The notes beneath the pieces were generated by a model. It did not search any database. It was not told the origin of the DNA and saw nothing but the letters and a program-made list of their open reading frames with translations. Shown one piece after another: positions 10,214-21,121 of a DNA stretch of 64,000 nt. The position numbers and the translations under genes were made by a program. How positions within the stretch are numbered: position 1 is the stretch's first letter; each line of letters begins with the position of its first letter. Source of the stretch: Paramacrobiotus metropolitanus (lineage: Eukaryota; Tardigrada; Eutardigrada; Parachela; Macrobiotidae); the NCBI RefSeq assembly GCF_019649055.1, contig NW_026570264.1, positions 558,001 to 622,000 on the forward strand, read 5' to 3'.

Positions 10214-12169
10214 TATCTTGTTGAGCAGTCACGCAAGCACTCGCGTTTGCGGTATGAAGGCGCTATTAATTTAATTAAGGAAAGTGGACTGGCACATGGT
10301 GCCAAATTCATGTACAACGTACACGTCGAAACCTTTCGCTTTCGCGCGCTCCCAAAAGCTTTTTCGCGGTGATTTATGACATCCTATAGTGAACAAATAC
10401 GGATAACTTAAGTCACCGTTTCTCTTTAAATTTTGCGTGAAAGGGCAGACATGCATGAAGATTGTTCTTGCACCGAACCAGGTAACAAATTGTTGAAATT
10501 CATTTCAAAATTTTAAAAAAATGGATTAAGCCTAGTTAGATATAATCTAAAAGATCATCAGCTCAAAACGACGTTTGGTACATCTGTGAGCGATTAAGTT
10601 TTTTGGAATTTTATTTCACCAACAACTCTCTAAACGGATATTGCGCGCACAAACCGTTTTCGCGCCAGTATTTACAAATCATTTGGCACAGAATGTCAGA
10701 AAACAATTCAAAAAGGTGTTTGTTGCGCTGAAACAAAATTTTTCGTAAGTGTACATACATGTACATCAATTTGTTGCCATCTGCCGGCACACTTCCCTTG
10801 AAAAGCTCAGGAAGATAATTATGTTGTTTTTATTTTGGCGAATACGGACCATCTTTTTTTTTAAAGTTTGAGCTTCCAGATCTCAAGAGGTGATTTACAA
10901 TTGGCTTTCGCAACGGCCCCATGTGGAGGGAATTGGTACAAATTTTTATTTACTGTAGATGTGATGATCTGATTTTGATTTGATTTGATTTGATTTAATT
11001 TTGAGTAGCCAAGCCCGTAAACGGGCACTCTCACATATCCTTATCCGTTGAAGAATATCAAATATGCTAAGGCTAGTCAAGTCACCACAACTCGTTAAAC
11101 ACCAGTAATACGTACGCTAGAGAAGCAACACGTCACAGAATTGCTGTAGGCTAATACGGGCACAAAGCTGCGTCATGCACAAGGCACAAAGCCACAGAAC
11201 AACAAGATCAGTATCACTCTATATCGCATCCGTATCAAAGTTGAGTCGAAGTTGAGGCCCCTTCGTACGTCCACGTACGGCATCGAAGTGGTGAATTGAT
11301 CCACGTAGAATCCGTATTGATCACAGGCGTCGAGGAAACGTACACGCCACTCCGTACGGTCAGCGCTGATGCCGACTAACCACTTCGCACACAGCCTTGC
11401 GGGCCATTATGTTGTTTTTATTATGTTGTTGTTATTTGCGGGCCATTCTGTTTCGGTGATGCTGACAATATACTGTACATGTATACATGTCGGTTTTTAC
11501 CAGTAAAATATTTCTCATAACTGATAAATTCCCCCTATTTAATGACACTGAATTATAATATCATCTGCGCTAACTGGACGCCAAATGATTAAAACGGATG
11601 TCTTTACGGTTTACTTGAAGAGGGCGTAATGAACTAGGGGAAATTTCACACAAATTGATTTTAGTTTACAACTGCGAGATTAGGAAATTCAATTTACGAG
11701 AGAGGAGATTCAGTCAAAGAAATTTCGGATGACTTTAAAGGGAAGAATGTGGTAATACTAAACCAGCTCGTTAATTACACCGACGTTACGGTCGGAACGG
11801 CATTTGGATAATGACAGTTCAATTATACGATCTGTTAGACACTTCTCTTCCATCTGAACGGGAGAACATATGTGATCGCCGACTTTTTTTACTAGTATTG
11901 CCTACGCATACAAAAAGAAATTTGTACTGTATAGAATCACATACCGCACATACCAACCTCACAGTGCGGTAGCCTGGAAGTGTGCGTGTTAACCTTAAAG
12001 GAGTTGTCTTCCCTTTAATGCCAAACGTTTCCATAACTGCTATATGGCTTCAGTCGTATGCTATAAAAATATTTTTGGACAATAATCTAATTTTACATCA
12101 TATTTAAGCATATTTTAGTCCTTTTCTGGGGGAAATTATGATTTTCAACACTGGTGACACTTAAAAACC
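10214..12169. other. Gene-poor stretch with repeats; GPCR upstream region at its right end
   Basis: A 61-codon minus frame at 10,456-10,271 is unrecognised. A (TTTGA)n run lies at about 10,970-11,000. From about 11,450 onward the sequence is similar to 31,185-31,990, upstream of the second GPCR copy, and in part to 43,185-43,570 in reverse orientation. Conserved blocks such as GGAACGGCA followed by TTGGATAA suggest a duplicated promoter region. Confidence 0.5.
10488..10770 (+). repeat. Dispersed repeat family, copy 1
   Basis: The core reads AACGGATATTGCGCGCACAAA followed about 75 bp later by TTCAAAAAGGTGTTTG. It matches copies at about 22,060 (reverse), 22,480, 45,560 (reverse, partial) and 50,790. 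The ends are not clear, so the class is unknown. Confidence 0.5.
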
Positions 12170-12242
12170 ATGAAGGGAGCGGTTAACTATAGCTCAGCTG
12201 CCAACTGATACCGCTAACGTGTGTGCCGCGGCCGTCAACCCG

Positions 12243-14196
12243 ATGTACTGGTCGTCGTACAGTATCGGAATTTTGATAATCTGTGTCATGATCTGCGCGC
12301 TCAACGGACTGGTACTGATTTTCTATCTCATCAACTTTCGCCTTATCCGGAATTTTCACGTCTACGTTTTTACCCTGTTAAGCGCCAATTTCGTATTAGC
12401 CGTGACTTTTGGACCACTGGAAATTCTCAATCATCTATTCGAGCGGTGGTGTGGGGGTACCTATTGGTGTACGTTCCGTATTTATTCTGCGAGTGTCATT
12501 CCGACTGCTCAGATTTTTATCCACACCACCGTAGCGTTGTGTCGGTGTTGCGCAGTGATCTTTCCGGTTCAGTATCGCGCTCGGCACACCACCCGTATCG
12601 CCGTTGTACTGTCTGCTCTGTGTTGGATTGCCGCTCATTTTTTGGTCGTACCTGCACTTGTGTTGGATGTCTTGCTATTCCGACAACCGGAAGCGGTGTA
12701 TGGCTGCGAATGGAATTTCTTGGCCCTGCCTGAGCAAACCTGGCTTATTGTCTATCAGGCTGTGTCCTTTATTACGCTGTGCATCGTACTGGCACAGTAT
12801 GTGGTGGTTTTCGTTATTCGCCGGAATCGTTCACGAAGGTTACAGCACATTCCGCACTCCGAACTGCAAAATAGCGGTATGTCCAACTTCTTTCGGCAAT
12901 ACGTCTAGTTTCAAAATAGCTATTGCAATCCAATAATTACAATTTATAGAAGAAAAACAGTTGGACAACGAACAATTTATGGAAGAAATTCTAAATTTAG
13001 ATCACCCTTACAATGATTTCTGGGATTTATCATTTTATTTAGATTTAGATCAGGGGGACTAACAGAAATGTTCTTTTCGTTTCAAGGATTAATATTTTTT
13101 TACATGACACTTACTATGTACCTGTATGCAGTAGCACACTTCCATTACATAGTATGTCCTTTCCATGAGTGCAGTTTTTGTAGTACGAGTACGAGTACGA
13201 AAAGTACGTTTAGAAGTACGAGACGTCTATCTACTTGAGGCAGTCAAAAACCAACCAAACAAGCGCTTGGAAAAAGTTGAGATCAGCGTAGTAAAAATAC
13301 GTAGTTGATAAATATATTTCGTATGTCAGACGACGAGAAGCTGGGAAAGTACTGTAACTGGCATCGGCGAATCTAAACCTACCTATTTCATCAATTAGCG
13401 GTTGGAAAGTCTGATATCAGACCACTATCAGCCAGCATCATGTACTATGATGTTACATAGCATGCATCGATGTATGCTATGTGGTATCATAGTACTAGTA
13501 TGGTTTGCAGCCTGACGCAAAATTAATACGTAATACCGGAGAGAAGCGAAGGTCTTGTTGATTCAGCTCAAATGATTTTTTCATATGTGACCGTTCAAGC
13601 TACGACATGCCGGCAACGTTGGCGTACGAATCTATACATCAGTTTTGTTATTTTCGATCTGTTGACTGCATGTAAAGAGTGATCACATAAAACGGTGTTC
13701 GCGTATGGTAAGAATGACAGGGTCATACTGCGGAGAGACTAAGAGGCAAGATCGTTTACGCAGTGGTGCTCGTACAACTCAATTACGGTACTCACCATAC
13801 GAAAGCGTTCTTTGGGCATCGATAGAATCGATAATGCTTACAAATCAAAATTAGTTTGATACAGCTTGGTCCGTCAGTTTGGTATAAGTTGCATCGCTGA
13901 CCTTTGCAGGTATTTATATTCAGTCAGTGGGTGCGTCCTCGCATCGGTCAGATAAGCCCGACGCAAAGCCGGAAAGCAGCGCCTTCTTATTGCTGACGTT
14001 GTTGACCCTGACTGTCTTCTTCTGCTGGACGCCGTCTGTAATCATCGAACTGCCGATGTTAGCGACGATTGTCGACCCTAGCATCATGTACTGGATTTTC
14101 TCACTCGGTGAAGTGCAGGCTATAGTGGATCCCATAATTTGTGTTTTATCCTTGCCGGATCTTCGTCGAATAATTTTTCAGCAAATTCGGTGTTGA
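12243..14196 (+). CDS. Class A-like G-protein-coupled receptor, copy 1 (2 exons)
   Basis: Exons 12243-12876 and 13910-14196 give about 306 residues with seven hydrophobic segments: TM1 SIGILIICVMICALNGLVL, TM2 with VFTLLSANFVLAVTF, TM3 beginning after a Cys (WCTFRIYSASV), TM4, TM5 after GCEWNFLALPEQTW, TM6 LTLTVFFCWTPSVII, TM7 with DPIICVLSLPDL. Family marks kept are the TM3 Cys, the extracellular-loop Cys, CWTP in TM6 and a DPxxC variant of NPxxY. The DRY motif is replaced by CRC before AVIFPVQYR. The donor is GCG|GTATGT, phase 1, and the intron is 1,033 bp. Compared with copy 2 there is one extra T after codon 12 of the ancestral N-terminus (start 12,170), which puts that ATG out of frame. 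The first in-frame ATG is 12,243, just before TM1, so the product loses its N-glycosylated tail. The ligand is unknown. Confidence 0.7.
13443..13496. repeat. Inverted repeat (hairpin) in the GPCR copy 1 intron
   Basis: A 27-bp arm beginning TACTATGATGTTACATAGC faces its near complement ending TGGTATCATAGTA, with about four mismatches and no spacer. It lies in the middle of the intron, so it could fold in the pre-mRNA. It may instead be the collapsed remains of an inverted-repeat element. Confidence 0.6.
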
Positions 14197-14994
14197 TTTG
14201 AGGAAACCGGCATCTGTAAAAACCCGACAGTGTGGATAATCGTTGTTATTACTGCTGCAGCACAGATACAATCTGACTAAATGATGAGGCTACGGTCTAT
14301 GTTAAAAGCCAGCGAACAGCCTTTCTTGCCCGCTGAGGCTGGTTGATCAATGCAGCTCCTCTGTTGTGACTATAAATAGACCGAAGACAGCGCATTCCAG
14401 TGCTGCCAAAAGCGCAAGCTGAATGCTGCTTGCTGTATCGATCGATCGGCACATGTGTGTGCGAGTGGGTAAATCCGTAGTCAAGCTGAACAGGCAGAGC
14501 TACTTTTATAAGAGGTCAGGACAGAGCGTAGAAATTTATGGCCGATGCGATGTAAGAGCACAAGCCCCACCTCAGAACCAGGCAGAGGGAGGGCTTCTAG
14601 CCTTCCAAATGCCACGTATTCCAGTTTACTCATTCCATTTACAACTAGACTGCAGCTACACACAGCGCTTGTGAATTCGAAATATCCCTGTTCATGGTAA
14701 TAATCAACCACAAATCAACAAATATAATACAAATATGTCAAATGTTTGAAATTTAACTATCAACTGCCAGCGCTTGCCATCAGGGTTATCTTGGTGGCTA
14801 TTGCTTCTTAAAGTGTAACATTTGAAATATTCTATGTGGATACAGGTATAAGCACAATAACCAGGAAATTAATATGACATAATAATATGCTATTCCAATT
14901 TTTATTTATTTGGTTTTACAGCGTCATACATTCACAGTAGGTCAACCACTCTACTTACACACTGCTGTATTAAGATTGAAAAAAACAACCAAAC
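14197..14994. other. Intergenic stretch; short repeat shared with 21.6-21.8 kb
   Basis: No gene recognised. About 100 bp around 14,460-14,550, including GTAGTCAAGCTGAACAG, is similar in reverse orientation to 21,640-21,770. The two copies lie just outside the LTR element at 14,995-21,121, on either side of it. Confidence 0.4.
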
Positions 14995-15481
14995 TGTCAG
15001 ATAGCGTAAGGCTACTGATGGTTTATGGTGGTGAGTAACCTTTGCTGAACAGCAAACTCAGACACGACGCTAACCCAATCGTTCTGCTAACGTTGACCTT
15101 TATGTAAACTGATTGAAGCTAACACTGCAACAACATCAAGGCTAAGAAGACATTCTAGAGAACACTTTCCAAGACCAGATATTCCATAGCTGCTAGCCAT
15201 GCAGGATGACATTAATTCATTCACAAGGAGTTCTTCTCCCTCAAGCATTCAGAAGCGATTTCTGATGCAAAATATGAAAGATGAGAGAACACGCCTTCAA
15301 CTCAAAAGCACTCATAGACAAACCATGCGTCAACAATTTATTGATTGTTTTAAGAAAGATCAAAGTGCACTTAACACAATATTAATTGGCTGATACTTTC
15401 TAGCCACTTCCTTCCGTTGCAAACCACACCACAGTATGATTGTCCATACAAAATGTACTTCTACCAGTCGTACTCGTGACA
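14995..15481 (-). repeat. 3' LTR of the gag-only element
   Basis: Matches 20,635-21,121 with one visible difference. It contains a 64-codon plus-strand frame (15,199-15,393) that is identical in the other LTR. That identity reflects the young age of the repeat, not selection on a protein. Confidence 0.8.
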
Positions 15482-18469
15482 CGCTCCTTCTTTGGACCGT
15501 GACGTCCTCGGCACGAGCGTCCACAGGATCCATCCGAGCATCCATTGCTGGCGAAAACGGGTGAAACGTCGTTCTGCATGGGTCATCTTCGGAATTATGT
15601 GGAATTCATACGAAAAAAATACTAAATCGCTGCAGAGCTATCAGTCAACCGAACGCGAAATGAATGATTAACCAAAGGGCTCAAAGTTGCATAAATATCG
15701 CCTGTTGGAAATATTTTGAATGTATCCCACCCAACAGGAAGTAGAGCAGTCGTAATTTTATGTCGAAAATCAGTTTTGGAATTTCGAGGTTTGGCGAAAC
15801 TGATTTTCGAGTATAACCAGGAGGCCGTTTTGCTCATGTCCGTGCTGTAAGCCGGATTTTAGTGCCGGCTTTTATCACGGTCGTCAGATTTCATGGACAT
15901 CTAGGTTCATGTGCGTATTCTGCCATTTTGACGGACGTAAAGAAAAATGTGACGAAAGCCGAGTAAAAATAGGCCTTTACAACCACTAGAACCGTTGGCT
16001 ACATGGAGGCCCCGGGTAAAACTCCTGGTGTAATACAGCTGACAGGTGGTGTCACGTGGTCAGGTCATGAACATAATACGAGAATAGAAATTTGAAGTAA
16101 GTTTAGAACAGGTAACGTCCAGTGATATCGCGACAATTCTCCACAAGAAAGGTTACGAAGATAACGTCAGGTGACAACACAACAGGTAGCGGTACAGTTT
16201 CAGGCCATCCACAGGCGTAGTAAAAAGCGATAACAATAACTGATGCGAGAACTTCTGCGGCCGACATGATGTGCCGCAGCGCACTCACAAAATACCAGGC
16301 GCCGACAACCAACCTGGCATTCTCTTTCAAAACATATACGCACTCCAAAACGGGCGCTAATGACCAACCCGTTTCCAAACTACGGGCGCTATCGACCAAC
16401 CCATCCATCCAAATCCAGTCCCGCTTCACTCCTGCATCCCAATCCACTCCACCGTATCCTTCGGGCTTTCCACTCCATATCCACACTGCATCTGCTGCAC
16501 AGGTCACGCGCTCCTTCTTAGGCTTTGAATATGCCGCTGGGGAAAATGTCAGTGAATCCGCAGACGCTAGACCAATCTGCGCTAAATTATTCGGCAAAAC
16601 TATCCCTTATCGATCCATTCACGGTCGGAAAAGCACGCTTCTGTGGCGGATAAAGCTGCATAATGATGCTGCATCCAGTCACTGCACGTGGCATGTCGCG
16701 ATTCATCCAGTTCCTTATCGACGAACGCATCTCACATTAAACAGCAGGGCTCTTTACATATGTTGTCCTCGCTGGAGGTCATTGATCTCGCTGACTCATT
16801 CTCATCTGCTTTGACTGCGAAAAACATTCCACTCAACCTTGGCGCTTCGGCCCGCACAAGGCGCTCATACGAAAAAGCGATCGATATAGCCGTGCATGCA
16901 AAACTAGGGAAACGGAAACCAATAAAACTGCAACTCAAAGAAAGTAGACAAAGAGAAACAAAAATGTACACTGTACGGAACATGAATACTGTACATGCGA
17001 AAAAACAACACATGGTGCAAACTAAACGAAGATGCAATTTTCACTTTGAAAAAAAAACGCAAATTAAATTAGAAGAAAAAGCCATCTTAACCAAAATGTA
17101 GTTGATGTAACTTAAAAAAACCAACCGAGCATAATGCGCCCGCGTTAAAAACCAAGGAAACAGAGAATTTTATTAAGAAGAAGTTATACCATTGTCAGGT
17201 TTCGAAAAACTGATTTTTTCAAATTGCTCATACGGCAAGAATACTATCTTATCTGTCAATTTTGGGCGTATTTTAAACTTTAAACACAAAAACTCTTCTC
17301 AGAGTTTTTCCTATTCTAGAATACGCCCCTTCTATGGTAAATTTGAATTTTTCAAAAAACAATGAAATTAGTTATTACATTTTGAAAATTCACAGTACAA
17401 AACACTAGATTTTTTGGCTTAAACACATACAAAGATTTTTTTCTCTTATTAAGACGTGTAGTAGAACCATTTTGGTTGTTATAAGCTGTAACGGTTCTGC
17501 TGTCAACGTTGGGCCCATCGCGCACAAGCGAATGTGCCGCTCAGACCACGAACACGGTATAACTTCTCGTTAAGGCGAAATGAGTAATCGACCTTTGGTT
17601 ACATGCCGGCAACTTAGTGGTTCAGTGCGTTACGCTTCAATACTGAATGTCTGAGTCAGTGCAGGCATCTGACAACATATGAGTGCATCGCACCGCACGT
17701 ACTGCTCCCGCTAATATATTCGCACAAGCCTAGGTTTTATTTGTTGACGTCCAACACACAGTTCTGGATGCAAGGTAAGAACAAACAGTTAGTTCTGTCT
17801 GATGGAAGAGTAAAAAATAAGCCGCTTCATTAAAATCAGTTTACAGTTTACGTATGTAAACCAATAAAAAGTGAAGTCGTATGTGAATTTCTCACCACTT
17901 TTAACTGATCATTAGGGCGTCCCCCGTAGCCAGTTGAAAATGATTTGATGATTAAACAGGAACTTACTTGTAATTTAGTTTCAGTGAAAGTAACAGGGTA
18001 ATTTACCACAAATTTTAAAATCTGTAGCAACATTCTTAATTGGCTGATCTTTAGATTGCGATTGCAAAATCATTACTGACAGATAAAAAATTTTACACAA
18101 AAGGCGGCAAACTAAATCATTAATTTAACACTCTCAAAATTCCTCTCAAAATCTCATTAACTCATCACCATTATACAAATATTTTTTTTTACATTTTTAA
18201 ATATGCACCATTTACAGACCAGGGCCCTGACTGTTCATGGCTAAAATCCATAATAATAAGTATCATTCACTCACAAAAACTTTTATTTTCAAAACACAGC
18301 TAAGTACTATATTCAATACTGTCCGCCTGTTGTTTTACTGTCATGGTTTATATTTCTTGATGACTTTAACCGAACAAGAAACAAACCGATCGACGATCAT
18401 TACTTATTATATTTCTTCAGTTTTACATCTGCACTACTTTGTACTGTTCTTTCTTATCAAATCTTGGAC

Positions 18470-19348
18470 TTATTGCCACGTTAGTTTTCTTACCGATGTA
18501 TCATTTCTACCGGCAACCGACAAGTACTGTTGTTTCCTTTTAATATCTTTAAGCCGCTTAACAAACCTATCAACAGTATCTGGTCGGTCTTCGATAACTG
18601 CTGCTTTCAGTTCAGGTGGCATGTGCTCAAAAATCACTCGTACTTTCTCCTGCTCTGTGGCAAGCGGGTTTGTTATGCGAAGGTAGTCAAGAATCTCAAA
18701 AACGTAACCCAAAGGATTTTTTAACGGATTATTAGACAAGCTTAGTGTTTGTAGATCAAGGTCGTACGCACTTTTACCAAACACTTTAAGAAACTCTTTC
18801 TCAGTTTCATCCCAGTCCGGTAGCTTAGTTTTATTCGTTATAAACCATTTTAAAGCGTCTTTGTTTAAGCGCATCGGAAACATTTCTTTCAGTTTTTCGT
18901 TATCCCATTCGAAGTACTCCCCAAAAAGTTTGAATTTTATCAAAAAATCTGCTGCGGATTCTGAGTCTTGCCCAGAAAATGATGGCAAGTCGGTAACGTT
19001 AACCTTCCTCTCGACTTTGGCAGGATTTAATTTACTTAGAGCCTCAGCCAATTTATTTACCGCAGCTGCATCCATTTTGCTTTTCTTAGTTATTTCTTCA
19101 GCCGCTATTTCGTTCTGCAAAAGATCTAAATCTGCACTGGCCGGCCTAATAATTTTAACCTGTGAATCGTCAGTAAACGTACTATTCAGATCATCAACTC
19201 TAATAACTTTGCTCGCATCTGTTACTGGCTCTTTACTGGTAATCGGCATCACTTTGTTACTTCTACTTTTTATAGCTTTTTCGCTTTTACCAACAAGCTC
19301 CCTTTCACTTACATGTGTTAACGGTAAGGTGCTTCTTGTAGCAGGCAT
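18470..19348 (-). CDS. Gag-like protein of the LTR element
   Basis: A 292-codon frame. The N-terminal ~100 residues are polar. From about residue 115 there is a capsid-like helical region with DLPSFSGQDSESAADFLIKF, DALKWFITNKTKLPDWDETE and a run ending VFGKSAYDLDLQTL, the style of Ty3/gypsy retrotransposon gag. It ends soon after a segment typical of the region before a nucleocapsid; I see no CCHC knuckle in it. About 1.3 kb of leader lies between the 5' LTR and its start. Confidence 0.65.
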   Translation of the reverse strand: MPATRSTLPLTHVSERELVGKSEKAIKSRSNKVMPITSKEPVTDASKVIRVDDLNSTFTDDSQVKIIRPASADLDLLQNEIAAEEITKKSKMDAAAVNKLAEALSKLNPAKVERKVNVTDLPSFSGQDSESAADFLIKFKLFGEYFEWDNEKLKEMFPMRLNKDALKWFITNKTKLPDWDETEKEFLKVFGKSAYDLDLQTLSLSNNPLKNPLGYVFEILDYLRITNPLATEQEKVRVIFEHMPPELKAAVIEDRPDTVDRFVKRLKDIKRKQQYLSVAGRNDTSVRKLTWQ

Positions 19349-20634
19349 AGTTTATTAATATTAGCCATTGTAATTCAAGGTTAACAGTTACAATTATTAT
19401 CATTAGAATTACTACTTAGAGCAGAGCTACATTGTCATTGATACTGGTACATGTTCATGACTTCATGCAACCTAGTACCGTACCGGCATGAACTGGCATT
19501 GCTGTCAATGTACGTGTATACATGTACAGTAATAATGTTGTGTATTATACATGTACAGCGTATACACTATGCAGTATACTCTGTATGTATCATCAACTGC
19601 TTAGTACGAGTATACGTCATGGGAGTACATTTGCACAAGTCGGGATAACCACGGCCGAACGGAACTACAGTCATACCGGCAATAAACAAAGAGTGAACAC
19701 AGCTGTTACAGTTCAACAACAGTTATCATTAACATAAGCCTGTGCAGCTGCCGTTGTAAAATATTAATAATTATTATAAATGCATGATGCATTATACAAT
19801 GAACAATACTACCGGAACGTGTTCTTGCTTGCTGTTAACTACATTTGAAGGCTATCAGCAACTGGCATTGCTGGTGACGGCCAAAAAAATATGTAAATCC
19901 CGAAAGCCACTCACGACTAAAAATCGCACAAGTGGTATGCCGGCAGTTATACAGACTAGCACAGCTATCGTAGTTTAACGAAAGTTACTAGTATCATTAC
20001 CATAATAAATACTGTTCGTTGACCTTGTACACCTTTCTATCTCAATGGGTATATCGTCCCCACACTTCCGTCTGGGTTAAAAACTTCGACTCTTTGTACA
20101 CATGGGACATAAGAACAAATATCACCTACGTAGTGCACCAACTGCTGTATCCCATTACTTTTAACGCTAACTGCTATCTTACTGAATCGTAACCCGGTAT
20201 CAAGAACAAAAGTTAACCGATACCATTCACGCTGGTGTTCCATTAAAAGTCACGTAGTAACCACATTCCATGCAATATCGTGCAAAACGGAACAATTTTT
20301 TTAACGCAGGGAGAAATGACTCATCGCAACAAAATTAAACAGCATGCTTCACTAGACACGGCTATCGATCTGCCACTTACACAGCCAGTGTGGTTCTTCA
20401 ACCACGAACTTCACCCGCTTCATCCGGTTGGCACCGTGATCGCCGGCATCCAGGTGCACCGAATCCGCAACAGCAAACACAAAGGTATCCCACTGTAGAC
20501 CGGTAACAGGCAGGCGACCAGGTGCACAGGTAAAATCGGACAGGTAATAATGACAAATGAATTAAGTCAACTCGAAAAATCAAACAATTAGGCGGAAAAA
20601 CACACTTAACGACTTCACCACCAAATGCCCTCCA

Positions 20635-21121
20635 TGTCAGATAGCGTAAGGCTACTGATGGTTTATGGTGGTGATTAACCTTTGCTGAACAGCAAACTCA
20701 GACACGACGCTAACCCAATCGTTCTGCTAACGTTGACCTTTATGTAAACTGATTGAAGCTAACACTGCAACAACATCAAGGCTAAGAAGACATTCTAGAG
20801 AACACTTTCCAAGACCAGATATTCCATAGCTGCTAGCCATGCAGGATGACATTAATTCATTCACAAGGAGTTCTTCTCCCTCAAGCATTCAGAAGCGATT
20901 TCTGATGCAAAATATGAAAGATGAGAGAACACGCCTTCAACTCAAAAGCACTCATAGACAAACCATGCGTCAACAATTTATTGATTGTTTTAAGAAAGAT
21001 CAAAGTGCACTTAACACAATATTAATTGGCTGATACTTTCTAGCCACTTCCTTCCGTTGCAAACCACACCACAGTATGATTGTCCATACAAAATGTACTT
21101 CTACCAGTCGTACTCGTGACA
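20635..21121 (-). repeat. 5' LTR of the gag-only element
   Basis: Second copy of the 487-bp terminal repeat. Read on the minus strand it is the upstream one, next to the TGG primer-binding position and to the gag leader. Confidence 0.8.

Larger units (their letters stand above)
14995..21121 (-). mobile_element. LTR retroelement with gag only (TR-GAG-like), minus strand
   Basis: Two 487-bp direct repeats bound a 5.15-kb interior. The repeats start TGTCA and end TGACA, and the whole is flanked by AAAC on both sides (14,991-14,994 and 21,122-21,125), a 4-bp target duplication. On the minus strand the interior opens with TGGAGGGCATTTGG directly after the 5' LTR, the usual primer-binding position. 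It closes with the purine-rich AAAGAAGGAGCG before the 3' LTR. The only family-like frame is a gag-type protein at 19,348-18,470; no protease, reverse transcriptase or integrase was seen in the interior. The structure is that of a non-autonomous gag-bearing LTR element. The LTRs differ at one position by eye, so the insertion is very young. The LTR structure looks whole. Confidence 0.75.

Noticed and set aside
15199-15393. 64-codon frame identical at 15,199 and 20,839
   Set aside because: The identity comes from the two LTRs of one young element, not from selection on a protein.
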